From: Mycolicibacterium mengxianglii | GTDB taxonomy: Bacteria > Actinomycetota > Actinomycetes > Mycobacteriales > Mycobacteriaceae | Direction: 5' to 3' | Assembly (NCBI RefSeq): GCF_015710575.1 | Contig: NZ_CP065373.1 | Span: 558,001-622,000 of the forward strand | DNA: 64,000 nucleotides | In this document: in pieces, positions 47,206-57,849 of the stretch | How positions within the stretch are numbered: the first letter of the stretch is position 1 | How the letters are laid out: every line of letters begins with the position of its first letter | Notes under the pieces: model-generated | Databases searched by the model: none | Told to the model about the DNA's origin: nothing | What the model saw: the letters and a program-made list of their open reading frames with translations, nothing else | Program-made: the position numbers and the translations under genes

Positions 47206-47323
47206 AGCTTTCATTCCGAACGATATTCAGGCGAGGGGGACAGGTGCGGCCGCGAGATCACTGGCTTCGATGGCGAGGCACCCCGAGATCCAGCGCTGAC
47301 CGCGACCGACCCGCCGTCGTGAC

Positions 47324-48511
47324 GTGGTGAGCACGCCCGCCCAGACAGTCGGCGCGCGGACGCTCACAGCGGTATCGGTTTTCGGGTTGGCGGCCTGCCT
47401 GCGGCCGGCGATCACCGCAGTCGGCCCCCTGGTGCCGGATATCAGTCTCTCGACCGGTCTGAGCTATGGCAGTCTCGGCTTGCTGGGCTCGTTGCCGTTG
47501 TTGCTGTTCGCCGTCGTCGCTCCGTTCGGTGCGGTCGCGTTGCGCTACGGCGGACCCGCGGTCGTCGCACGCTGGGTCGCGCTGATCCTGGTGTTGGGCA
47601 TCGTGGTTCGCTCCACCTCGGGCGTGCCCGGGCTGTGGTTGGGCACGGTGGTCCTGGCCGCTGCCATCGCGGTGGGAAACGTACTGGTGCCGGTGCTGGT
47701 CCGCCGCGACTATGCCGCCCGGCCGGCCATTGCGTCGGGGGTCAACGCTTTGGTGATGAGCGCCTGCGCTGCGCTGGGTTCGGGGTTCGCCATTGTGCTC
47801 ACCGCCTGGACCGGCGACTGGCGGCGGACGTTGTTGCTGTGGGCGATTCTGCCGGTGGTGATCGCGGTGGTGTGGTTCCTGCGTCGGGATCCGGTCGAGG
47901 AGTCCTTTGTGGGGCCCCTGCCGCGGCGCACCAACCAGCTGAGAAGGCCGGTCGCGTGGGCGGCGACGGCGTTCATGGGATTGCAGTCGCTGACGTTCTA
48001 TCTGGTGATCAGCTGGCTGCCCAGCATCGAACTCAGTCGTGGGATCGGCGCCGACGACGCCGCGCTGCATCTGCTGGTTTTCCAGCTGTGGGGCGCGCCC
48101 TTCGGGCTGCTGATCAGCTGGTGGCTGCACCGGACCGGCCGCTACCTGCTGGTGTCCGTACTCACCAGCGTCCCCATGCTCGTCGGCGCCGTCGGGCTGT
48201 TGGTCGACCACGGCAGCGCGCTGCCATGGTTGACCATCGCCGCGCCGGGCAGCGCGGGAGCGCTGTCGGTGGCGTTCCTGCTGATGGCCTACCACGCCGC
48301 CGACGCCCGCGACGCTGCCGGCCTGTCGGCGATGGTCAACTCCGGTGGCTATCTGCTGGCCGCAACGGGCCCGTTCGCAGCCGGCCTGTTGCACGAGTGG
48401 ACCGCATCGTGGACGCCGGCGCTGATCCTCTTGGCCGGCGCCGCCGTGCTACAGATCCTGGTCGCAGTACCGGCGGCTAGACCCTCCGGCCGGTCGGCGG
48501 TCGGGGTTTGA
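47324..48511 (+). CDS. MFS transporter, CynX/NimT family
   Basis: A 395-residue protein with twelve predicted helices. N-terminal blocks are SVFGLAACLRPAITAVGPLVPDI and GSLPLLLFAVVAPFGAVALRYGG. The cytoplasmic loop contains RRDPVEESFVG, and the second half includes FMGLQSLTFYLVISWLPSIE. This pattern matches the CynX/NimT branch, linked to cyanate or 2-nitroimidazole transport; the real substrate is unknown. GTG starts at 47324 and 47327 are both possible. Its 3' end overlaps the convergent small gene by 35 bases. Confidence 0.88.
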   Translation: MVSTPAQTVGARTLTAVSVFGLAACLRPAITAVGPLVPDISLSTGLSYGSLGLLGSLPLLLFAVVAPFGAVALRYGGPAVVARWVALILVLGIVVRSTSGVPGLWLGTVVLAAAIAVGNVLVPVLVRRDYAARPAIASGVNALVMSACAALGSGFAIVLTAWTGDWRRTLLLWAILPVVIAVVWFLRRDPVEESFVGPLPRRTNQLRRPVAWAATAFMGLQSLTFYLVISWLPSIELSRGIGADDAALHLLVFQLWGAPFGLLISWWLHRTGRYLLVSVLTSVPMLVGAVGLLVDHGSALPWLTIAAPGSAGALSVAFLLMAYHAADARDAAGLSAMVNSGGYLLAATGPFAAGLLHEWTASWTPALILLAGAAVLQILVAVPAARPSGRSAVGV

Positions 48512-48800
48512 GGGTCCACGCGGGCACCCAGTGGGTGACCGGTTTGTGGCGCGACCCGTAGGCGATGTCGTAGGTGACCAGACCCCACCAGTCGCCCTGC
48601 TCGCACAGGGCCCAGCAGCTGAGCTGACCTTCGACGACTTTGTGCATTTGCAAACCGTGCGGGTGGTAGCGGCCGTCGCGGTGGGGCTCGCGGGGGAAGA
48701 GCACCGTCAGGTCGACGAGCACCGGCATGGGCGGCCGCACCACCCGGAACGGGTCCCGCAGCGGCTGCCCGTTGTAGCCGATCGACGGCAGCTTTCCCAC
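48477..48800 (-). CDS. Conserved mycobacterial hypothetical protein under a probable SOS box
   Basis: A 107-residue soluble protein (VGKLPSIGYNGQPLRDPFRV, then LVDLTVLFPREPHRDGRYHP and WALCEQGDWWGLVTYDIAYG). Rich in Trp, His and Arg; no known domain recognised. The GTG at 48800 lies 6 bases after a TATGAT -10 element, which predicts a leaderless mRNA beginning at the start codon. An upstream GTG at 48827 would place the operator inside the gene. The stop overlaps the convergent MFS gene. Confidence 0.7.
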   Translation of the reverse strand: MGKLPSIGYNGQPLRDPFRVVRPPMPVLVDLTVLFPREPHRDGRYHPHGLQMHKVVEGQLSCWALCEQGDWWGLVTYDIAYGSRHKPVTHWVPAWTLKPRPPTGRRV

Positions 48801-48803
48801 TGT

Positions 48804-48819
48804 TCGATCATACGTTCGA
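48804..48819 (-). promoter_or_regulatory. Probable LexA (SOS) box overlapping a leaderless promoter
   Basis: TCGATC-ATAC-GTTCGA differs at one position from the mycobacterial LexA consensus TCGAAC-N4-GTTCGA. On the minus strand it contains TATGAT (48812-48807), a good -10, followed by 6 bases and the GTG of the small gene. Binding of LexA would block RNA polymerase directly. Confidence 0.65.
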
Positions 48820-48832
48820 ACGTGCACCGGTC

Positions 48833-50149
48833 CTAGTCCGCGCGGATGTTCTCCCGAAGCGTGCGGCCGGGGTACCGGGTGCGGTATCTGCCGCGTCGCT
48901 GCAGCTCAGGGACCACGAGGTCGACGAACTCTTCGAAACAGCCCGGGGTGTAAGTGGCCAACAGCATGAAGCCGTCGGCGCCGCCGTCGTCCAGAAACAC
49001 CTCGAGCTGGTCGGCAACCGTCGCCGGAGTGCCGATCACCTGCGGCATCGAGAAGCGGAACGCATAGATATCGGCGGCCTCCGCCACCGTGACGGCCTCG
49101 CCGGCGCCTGTGGCCACCAGGGCATCCTTGACGCCCTGGATGCCGGGAACCGGGATCGCGTCCAGCGGGGAGGCGGGGTCGAACGTCGAGAAGTCCACCC
49201 CCAGCTGACCCGACAGCATTGCCAACGACGCCTCCGGGCGCAGCAGCGACCGCAGGTAGTCCGCCTTCTCGTGGGCCTCTGTCTCGGTGGCGCCGATGAT
49301 CACCTGGGCGCCGTAGTACAGCTTCACCGCCTCGGGGTCGCGCCCCGCCGCGGCCACCCGGGTACGGATGTCGTCGGAGTAGGCGCGCATCGACGCCACC
49401 GTGGGCTGGATCGCGAAAATCGCCTCGGCGGTACCCGCGGCGAACTGGCGGCCCTGCTCACTGGCGCCTGCCTGCCACAACACCGGCCGGCCCTGCGGAG
49501 AGGGCGCGACGAAGTGCCGCGCGCGGCACTTGAAGTGCTTGCCGTCGAACACCACCTCTTTGATCTTCTCCGGGTCGGCGTACACACCGGTTTCGCGGTC
49601 GGCGACCACTGCGTCGGCCTGCCAGGAATCCCACAACTGACAGCACAGGTCGACGTACTCGGCGATGCGCTCGTACCGGGTGGAACGGTCCGGCATGTCC
49701 TGGCCGTAGGCGGCGAACTCCGACGGCGAATACGAGCCGACGATGTTCCACGCGATCCGCCCGCCGGAGAGGTGGTCGAACGTCGAGAGCCGCCGCGCCA
49801 TCGAGTAGGGGTGCTCGAACGCCGTCGACAGCGTGATGCCGACACCGAGATGCTCGGTGGCCCCGGTCAGGATCGGTGTCAGCGCCGCCGGTTCATGCGT
49901 CGGCGCCTGCACCGCGTACCGGACCGTGGCGTCCGAACTGTCCTCGAACGAGTTGTACGGGGCCAGTTCGTCGGCCAGGAACACCGCGTCGAACAATCCG
50001 CGCTCCAGCGTGCGGGCCAGATGCTGCCAGTACGGCGGGGACGCGTAGTCCCAGCCGACCTTGTCCAGCGGGTGGCGCCACATGCCGACAGAGTGACTGC
50101 TGACGCCGTGCTGCATGAACGCCAGAAAGTGCGCTTGCCGTGAAATCAG
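48833..50149 (-). CDS. LLM flavin monooxygenase, NtaA/SnaA/DszA family (first of pair)
   Basis: About 438 residues. Family blocks are HFLAFMQHGVSSHSVGMWRH, LERGLFDAVFLADELAPYNS, LSTFDHLSGGRIAWNIVGSY, and VAPSPQGRPVLWQAGASEQG, ending in GFMLLATYTPGCFEEFVDLV. These are FMN-dependent, two-component monooxygenases acting on chelators, thiophenes or similar compounds. The likely start is a CTG whose CTGA overlaps the stop of the upstream paralogue by 4 bases; its length then matches the paralogue. The first conventional start is the ATG at 50116, which would remove 11 conserved residues. Confidence 0.88.
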   Translation of the reverse strand: MISRQAHFLAFMQHGVSSHSVGMWRHPLDKVGWDYASPPYWQHLARTLERGLFDAVFLADELAPYNSFEDSSDATVRYAVQAPTHEPAALTPILTGATEHLGVGITLSTAFEHPYSMARRLSTFDHLSGGRIAWNIVGSYSPSEFAAYGQDMPDRSTRYERIAEYVDLCCQLWDSWQADAVVADRETGVYADPEKIKEVVFDGKHFKCRARHFVAPSPQGRPVLWQAGASEQGRQFAAGTAEAIFAIQPTVASMRAYSDDIRTRVAAAGRDPEAVKLYYGAQVIIGATETEAHEKADYLRSLLRPEASLAMLSGQLGVDFSTFDPASPLDAIPVPGIQGVKDALVATGAGEAVTVAEAADIYAFRFSMPQVIGTPATVADQLEVFLDDGGADGFMLLATYTPGCFEEFVDLVVPELQRRGRYRTRYPGRTLRENIRAD

Positions 50150-51465
50150 TACTCCTGCAGGCTCTCGCGCAGCGTCGTCCCGGGGTAACGGGTGCGGAAG
50201 CGCCCGCGGCGCTGCAACTCCGGCACCAGCAGCTCGGTCATGTCGTTGAAGCAACCCGGGGTGTCGGTGGCCAGCATCATGAAGCCGTTGCAGCCGCCGT
50301 CATCGAGGTACTGCTCCATCTGGTCGGCCACATCCGACGGCGTGCCCACCGCCACCGGCGCGCCCATGGACACACCGTAGATCTGAGCGGCTTCCCGGAC
50401 GGTCACCGGTGCACCGTCTTTGGCCTCGAGGATCGCGTCGAACAGCCCGCGGATGCCCTGCACGTCGGCGTCGACCACGTTGTCGTCGAGGCCCAAGGTG
50501 GAGAAATCGAAACCGGTGTGGCCGGAAAGGATTCCGAGCGCGCTCTCGATCTGGACGTTCTCGACGAACTCCGCGTAACGGTCGTTGGCCCTGGACTTGT
50601 CGCGGTCGATGATCGTCTGCAGCCCGTAGATGAGCTTCACCGATTCCGGGTCGCGGCCGTGATCGCTGGCGCGGGTGCGGATGTCGTCGGCGTAGGCCCG
50701 CATGCTCTTCGGTGTCGGGAAGATGCCGAACACGGATTCGGCGTGTTTGGAAGCGAATTCGCGACCCTGATCCGACGACCCGGCCTGCCACAGCACCGGA
50801 CGCTTCTGCGGTGACGGGGCCACGAAATGGCGGCCCTTGGACTGGAAGAACTCGCCCTGGAAGTCGACCTCACGCACCTTCGACGGGTCGGCGAAGATCC
50901 CGTTCTCGCGGTCGTAGACGATTGCGTCGTCATCCCAGGAATCCCACAGTTGATACAGCAGCTCCATGTACTCCTCGACCACCTCGTAGCGCTTGTCGCG
51001 CGGGGTGAGGTTCTCTTTGCCCATCGCCTGGAACTCGCTCTTGGAGTAAGAGGTGACGATGTTCCAGCCGACGCGACCACCGGTGAGGTGATCCAGCGTC
51101 GAGAGCTGGCGGGCCATCATGTACGGCGGCACAAAGGAAGTCGACAGTGTGATGCCGATGCCGAGGTTCTTGGTGAAGGCGCCGACGATCGGCACCACGC
51201 TGGCCGGTTCGTGCACCGGGCACTGGCCGGCAAACTTGACCACCGGATCGGAATTGCCCTTGTAGGTGGTGTACGGGGCGAGTTCGTCGGCGATGAACAT
51301 GGCGTCGAAGAGCCCGCGCTCCATCGTGCGGCCCAGATCGCGCCAGTACTCCGGCCGTGACCAGTGGTAGCCGACCTTGTCGCGGGGATGTGCCCACATG
51401 GTCGACGCGTGGTTCATCACGCCGTGCTGGACGAAGCCCAGCAGGTGCGCTTTCCTCTTGGTCAC
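50146..51465 (-). CDS. LLM flavin monooxygenase, NtaA/SnaA/DszA family (second of pair)
   Basis: A 439-residue paralogue of the preceding entry, lying upstream in the operon. Starts GTG (VTKRKAHLLGFVQHGVMNHA), then MERGLFDAMFIADELAPYTT, LSTLDHLTGGRVGWNIVTSY, VAPSPQKRPVLWQAGSSDQG and MMLATDTPGCFNDMTELLVPE. It probably needs a separate flavin reductase, none of which is encoded nearby. Its GTG overlaps the stop of the small membrane protein gene by 4 bases, so the operon is translationally coupled throughout. Confidence 0.9.
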   Translation of the reverse strand: MTKRKAHLLGFVQHGVMNHASTMWAHPRDKVGYHWSRPEYWRDLGRTMERGLFDAMFIADELAPYTTYKGNSDPVVKFAGQCPVHEPASVVPIVGAFTKNLGIGITLSTSFVPPYMMARQLSTLDHLTGGRVGWNIVTSYSKSEFQAMGKENLTPRDKRYEVVEEYMELLYQLWDSWDDDAIVYDRENGIFADPSKVREVDFQGEFFQSKGRHFVAPSPQKRPVLWQAGSSDQGREFASKHAESVFGIFPTPKSMRAYADDIRTRASDHGRDPESVKLIYGLQTIIDRDKSRANDRYAEFVENVQIESALGILSGHTGFDFSTLGLDDNVVDADVQGIRGLFDAILEAKDGAPVTVREAAQIYGVSMGAPVAVGTPSDVADQMEQYLDDGGCNGFMMLATDTPGCFNDMTELLVPELQRRGRFRTRYPGTTLRESLQEY

Positions 51466-51788
51466 ACTGCACTCCTACGATCGATGATGAAGGCACTCGC
51501 GACAGCTACCGCCGAGCCGATGGCGAGAATAGCTGGCAGGTACCAGAACACCGGACTCACACCCAGCAGGGCGATCACCGCGGTGGATGCCAGCACGGCG
51601 GCGAGCGCCTTCCAGGTGAAGGTGGCGTTGTCGTCGTCGAGGCCAGTAGTGTCCAGCTCAGCGGTGGTGCCCGACTCCGCCAGGGCCAGCACGTCGCGGC
51701 GCACGCGCAGGAACGCCTGCACGCCGAGGACGAAGTAGGTGACTGCGACGACGGCACCGACGACCACAGCGATCCAGAACGCGATCAT
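51462..51788 (-). CDS. Small membrane protein of the symporter operon
   Basis: A 108-residue protein with an N-terminal helix (FWIAVVVGAVVAVTYFVLGV), a short cytoplasmic stretch with acidic residues, and two more helices (ALAAVLASTAVIALLGV, FWYLPAILAIGSAVAVASAF). It overlaps the symporter gene and the monooxygenase gene by 4 bases each. Small partners of this kind often accompany solute:sodium symporters, so it may be an accessory subunit. No known family recognised. Confidence 0.75.
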   Translation of the reverse strand: MIAFWIAVVVGAVVAVTYFVLGVQAFLRVRRDVLALAESGTTAELDTTGLDDDNATFTWKALAAVLASTAVIALLGVSPVFWYLPAILAIGSAVAVASAFIIDRRSAV

Positions 51789-53299
51789 CGGACCGGGTCC
51801 GGTTCGCCGGTGGTGGCGGCGTCGGTGACGACCGGGCCGCTTTCGACCAGCGCTTCACTGCGCCGGTTGAGCCTGCCGTAGTCGAAGTACTGCTTGGACA
51901 ACAAACTGATGCCTACTGCGGCCACGAGTGAAATCGCCTCCAAGGTGATGATTCCGGGCAGTTCGCCGACGAGCTCCCGGACGGGGTAGCCGACGGCGAT
52001 CGCCAGCACCAGGCTGGTGACGAATGCCGTCGAGGTCATGCGCTTCCAGAAGATCGCCAGCCCGAGTGGAATGATCAGCGCCGCCTTGAGGAAGTACACG
52101 GTGTTGACCAGCTCGACATAGTCGATGCCCGAGCTGACCACGATGCCGCCGATGACACCGGCGACCAGAATCGACGCTTTGGTGTAGCGGAACAACGACT
52201 TCGGTGCGATGTCGGGTTTGGCGCGCTTGAGGATGTCCACCGCGACCACCGAAGACAATGCCGAAAACGCGCCGTCGATGGACGAGTAGCAGGCGTTGAG
52301 GATGATCAGCACGTACAGCGCGATCAGGATGATCGGCAGGCCGAGGTGGCTGATCACATACGGCCCGATACCGCCGGATCCGGCGGCGCCGAGATCGTCG
52401 AGAGTCACGCCGAATCCGAGGCCGACGAGACCGAGCAGGCCGAGCACGATCGGAATGGGATAGAACCACATGCCCGCCCAGACGAAGGTCCGAGCCGCGG
52501 TGGCGGGCTTGAGGGCCCACGCTTTCTGCCAGAAGGTCTGGTCCGCCATCGTCGAGGCCAGCAGGCCCAATGCCAGCGAGATGCCGAATGCGGCTGCGGC
52601 GGAACCGTCGAAGGCGTTGAGGTTGTTGGCGCCGGCCTCTTCGACGCGTCGGAACACCAGATCGGGGCCGCCGACCTTCTGCAGCACATAGAGCACCACG
52701 ATCGCCGCGGGCACGGTGATCAGCAGGGTGTTGAACGTGGCGGTGATCGCCGAGGTCCAGAGGCCGCCGAAGTAGGAGTACACGGTGACGGTGGCCAAGG
52801 TGACGATGAGAACCACGGTGGGGTTGATCCCGAAGATCACGCCCATCACCAGCACCACGCCGAAGAGGTTGATGAAGATCTCGGCGAGCAGGCCCAGCAG
52901 CATCGCCACCAGCATCACGGTGGTGGCAGGCCTGTTCTGGAAGCGCTCACGGATGAACTCGACGATGGTGTACCCGGCCGGCATCTGGCGGCGGAGTCGC
53001 AGTGCGAACGGCACCATCACCATGACGGCCAGTCCGTTGGGCACGACGAACCAGATCAGGCCGGAGGTGCCGAAGGTGAAAGCCTGCGCCGACGACATCA
53101 TCACCGCCATGGACCAGGTCCACACCGCGATGACGGAGCCGACACCGAATCCGAATCCGATACGGCGGTCGGCAATCACGAAGTCGTGAGTGTTCTTGAC
53201 CATCGACCGGACGGTGAAGGCCACAACGAACATGAACGCGCCCAAGCCCAGCATCAGCGCGAAGCCGATGCCCGGGGACAGATCGGACGGGTGGAACAC
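51785..53299 (-). CDS. Solute:sodium symporter (SSS family)
   Basis: About 504 residues with 13 predicted helices. SSS landmarks are SMVKNTHDFVIADRRIGFGF at the N-terminus, WTWSMAVMMSSAQAFTFGTS GL, MPAGYTIVEFIRERF, the long conserved SSTMADQTFWQKAWALKP segment, and NACYSSIDGAFSALSSVVAVDILKR with the sodium-site serines. It imports an organic solute with Na+. The GTG at 53299 is chosen because AGGAGG lies 4 bases upstream; the open frame continues to 53332. First gene of a coupled operon with two NtaA-like monooxygenases, which suggests uptake followed by oxidative breakdown of the same compound. Confidence 0.9.
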   Translation of the reverse strand: MFHPSDLSPGIGFALMLGLGAFMFVVAFTVRSMVKNTHDFVIADRRIGFGFGVGSVIAVWTWSMAVMMSSAQAFTFGTSGLIWFVVPNGLAVMVMVPFALRLRRQMPAGYTIVEFIRERFQNRPATTVMLVAMLLGLLAEIFINLFGVVLVMGVIFGINPTVVLIVTLATVTVYSYFGGLWTSAITATFNTLLITVPAAIVVLYVLQKVGGPDLVFRRVEEAGANNLNAFDGSAAAAFGISLALGLLASTMADQTFWQKAWALKPATAARTFVWAGMWFYPIPIVLGLLGLVGLGFGVTLDDLGAAGSGGIGPYVISHLGLPIILIALYVLIILNACYSSIDGAFSALSSVVAVDILKRAKPDIAPKSLFRYTKASILVAGVIGGIVVSSGIDYVELVNTVYFLKAALIIPLGLAIFWKRMTSTAFVTSLVLAIAVGYPVRELVGELPGIITLEAISLVAAVGISLLSKQYFDYGRLNRRSEALVESGPVVTDAATTGEPDPVR

Positions 53300-53586
53300 G
53301 AAGCCTCCTAGGGCGCGGTGGCGGCAGCACAAGACGACCGGCCAGTGACCGACCGGTTGGACCCGGATGCTGTCGATGGTGTGGGTAGCGCGAGGTGCCA
53401 GGTACGTCGATGGGCTGCGACAGCGTGGCAGCGGCTCGACCTGGGGTCAAGGGTTGAATTCATAATGATTTGAAGTCACTTTAAGGCCCGCCGAGGCCGA
53501 GCGCGCGCCCGTCGGGGGCCGCAGCCACCCGGCTGCCGGGTGCATTGCCGCGGGCCCCCGACGGAGCGTCGGCAGCGAATTGTAAA
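53300..53586. other. Divergent intergenic region with a nested inverted repeat
   Basis: No gene was found between the symporter and clpB control elements. At 53509-53564 a 12-bp stem (CCGTCGGGGGCC / GGCCCCCGACGG) encloses a second 7-bp stem (CACCCGG / CCGGGTG). The AT-rich stretch at 53455-53485 could hold a promoter for the symporter operon. Confidence 0.55.
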
Positions 53587-53607
53587 GTTGAGCGGAACAG
53601 ACTCAAC
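53587..53607. promoter_or_regulatory. HAIR element (HspR operator) upstream of clpB
   Basis: GTTGAGC-N7-ACTCAAC, related to the HspR repeat CTTGAGT-N7-ACTCAAG. It overlaps the sigma-H-type -35 element, so HspR binding would exclude polymerase. Confidence 0.8.
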
Positions 53608-53619
53608 CTTGACGGCGTT
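53594..53619 (+). promoter_or_regulatory. Sigma-H-type promoter of clpB
   Basis: GGAAC at 53594-53598 and CGTT at 53616-53619 with 17 bases between, the same spacing as the dnaK promoter in this window. The start point would be near 53627, about 58 bases before the GTG. Confidence 0.7.
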
Positions 53620-53684
53620 GTGAAAGGCGAGAAGCATTCACGGGGCCAGTGCAAGGCCCCCTTCGTGACTGAAATGGAGGTGTC

Positions 53685-56231
<2,547 letters not shown>

Positions 56232-56242
56232 TCTGCCCACCA

Positions 56243-56280
56243 AAGATCCCCGCACCCGCTCCGGGTGCGGGGATCTTGTG
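56243..56280 (+). terminator. Intrinsic terminator after clpB
   Basis: Arms AAGATCCCCGCACCCG / CGGGTGCGGGGATCTT form a perfect 16-bp stem with a tiny loop, 12 bases after the clpB stop, followed by TTG. It isolates clpB from ttfA. Confidence 0.88.
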
Positions 56281-56358
56281 CATCCTGACCAGGGTGTAAC
56301 GCGGTTGTGACCTGCTTGCGTTCTTGGTTAGCGGGCAGTAACAGATAGGCTGGGGGTA

Positions 56359-57189
56359 ATGGTCCCGCTCTGGTTCACGCTGTCCGCACTCTGCTTCGTG
56401 GGTGCGGCAGTTCTGCTGTACGTCGACCTCGATCGACGCCGTGGCCTCGGCCGTCGCCGCAAGTCGTGGGCCAGGTCCCACGGTTTCGACTTCGAGCCCG
56501 AGTCCGCCGACATCCTCAAGCGCTGGAAGCGCGGTGTGATGTCCACTGTCGGTGATGTCACCGCCCGCAATGTCGTGCTCGGACAGATCCGCGGTGAGGC
56601 GGTGTACATCTTCGATCTGGAGGACGTCGCCACCGTCATCGCTCTGCACCGCAAGGTGGGCACGAACGTCGTCGTCGATCTGCGCCTCAAGGGCATCAAG
56701 GAGCCGCGCGAGAACGACATGTGGCTCCTCGGCGCCATCGGGCCCCGCATGGTGTACTCCACCAACCTCGACGCCGCCCGCCGCGCCTGCGATCGCCGCA
56801 TGGTCACCTTCGCCCACACTGCTCCCGATTGCGCCGAGATCATGTGGAACGAGCAGAACTGGACGCTGGTGTCCATGCCGACGAGCAGCACCCGGGCACA
56901 GTGGGACGAGGGTCTGCGTACGGTGCGCCAGTTCAACGATCTTCTCCGCGTGCTGCCGCCCAATCCGCAGCAAGCCGCGTTGGCCGGGCCGCCACGCCGT
57001 AACGCCGCGCCCGGTCGGCCGCTGGCCCCTGCGGGGCACGCCGCCGAACTGCCCCCTGCCCGCTCGGATGCCCCCGCCGTCTCGCCCGAAGCTGTTCGGC
57101 GTGAGCCGAACCGCCCGGAGGCGACTCGCGAGGCCACCCGCCGCACACCCCCGGCCACCGGCCGCCAGGCGCCGCACTTCCAGCGGTAG
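56359..57189 (+). CDS. ttfA: TtfA: trehalose monomycolate transport factor (Rv0383c family)
   Basis: A 276-residue protein with one N-terminal helix (LWFTLSALCFVGAAVLLYVD). A conserved cytoplasmic domain follows (KSWARSHGFDFEPESADILK, GDVTARNVVLGQIRGEAVYI, ENDMWLLGAIGPRMVYSTNL, ACDRRMVTFAHTAPDCAEIM). The Pro/Arg-rich tail of about 80 residues looks disordered. It matches Rv0383c/MSMEG_0736, reported as an essential partner of MmpL3 in exporting trehalose monomycolate. The clpB–ttfA–pyrE order is as in M. tuberculosis. Confidence 0.9.
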   Translation: MVPLWFTLSALCFVGAAVLLYVDLDRRRGLGRRRKSWARSHGFDFEPESADILKRWKRGVMSTVGDVTARNVVLGQIRGEAVYIFDLEDVATVIALHRKVGTNVVVDLRLKGIKEPRENDMWLLGAIGPRMVYSTNLDAARRACDRRMVTFAHTAPDCAEIMWNEQNWTLVSMPTSSTRAQWDEGLRTVRQFNDLLRVLPPNPQQAALAGPPRRNAAPGRPLAPAGHAAELPPARSDAPAVSPEAVRREPNRPEATREATRRTPPATGRQAPHFQR

Positions 57190-57269
57190 TTAGGCTTGTC
57201 GCCGGTTCCGGTGGCTTGTGATGTCGACCGGTTGCCGCCGGATTTCACGTCGACACATAGGCAAGGGTC

Positions 57270-57839
57270 GTGAACGAACCTGTGACTGCAGCACCCGTGG
57301 TGACCGAAGCCGACCGCGCCGAACTCGGCGCGCTGGTCCGTGAACTCGCCGTGGTGCGTGGGCGGGTTGTGCTGTCCTCGGGTAAAGAATCTGACTACTA
57401 CGTCGACCTGCGCAAGGCGACGCTGCACCACCGTGCGTCCCGCCTCATCGGCTCGCTGATGCGTGAGCTGACCAGCGACTGGGACTACGCCGGGGTCGGT
57501 GGCCTGACCTTGGGTGCCGATCCGGTGGCCACCGCGATCATGCATGCCGAAGGCCGACCGGTCGACGCGTTCGTGGTGCGCAAATCGGCGAAAGCCCACG
57601 GCATGCAGAAGCTGATCGAGGGCTTCGACGTCGCGGGCCAGCGGGTGTTGGTTGTCGAGGACACCAGTACCACCGGCGCGTCGCCGCTGACGGCCGTGCG
57701 GGCGGTTCGAGAGGCCGGCGGCGTGGTGGTCGGCGTGGCGACTGTCGTGGACCGCGCCACCGGTGCCGCCGAGGTGATCGAAGCAGAAGGGGTCCCGTAC
57801 CGCAGCGCACTGGGACTCGAGGACCTGGGACTGGGATGA
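57270..57839 (+). CDS. pyrE: Orotate phosphoribosyltransferase
   Basis: A 189-residue type I PRTase with VLSSGKESDYYVDLRKATLH near the N-terminus, YAGVGGLTLGADPVATAIMH, the basic loop VRKSAKAHG and the PRPP-binding motif VLVVEDTSTTGASPLTAV. It converts orotate and PRPP to OMP in pyrimidine synthesis. The GTG at 57270 gives about ten more residues than M. tuberculosis PyrE. Last gene of the plus-strand block; the convergent TetR gene ends 10 bases away. Confidence 0.95.
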   Translation: MNEPVTAAPVVTEADRAELGALVRELAVVRGRVVLSSGKESDYYVDLRKATLHHRASRLIGSLMRELTSDWDYAGVGGLTLGADPVATAIMHAEGRPVDAFVVRKSAKAHGMQKLIEGFDVAGQRVLVVEDTSTTGASPLTAVRAVREAGGVVVGVATVVDRATGAAEVIEAEGVPYRSALGLEDLGLG

Positions 57840-57849
57840 GCGACGGCTG

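Noticed and set aside
46741..47214. N-terminal extension of the diguanylate cyclase frame
   Set aside because: This part reads an alternative frame of the GAP-family remnant; the cyclase has a natural ATG at 46740 before its first helices.
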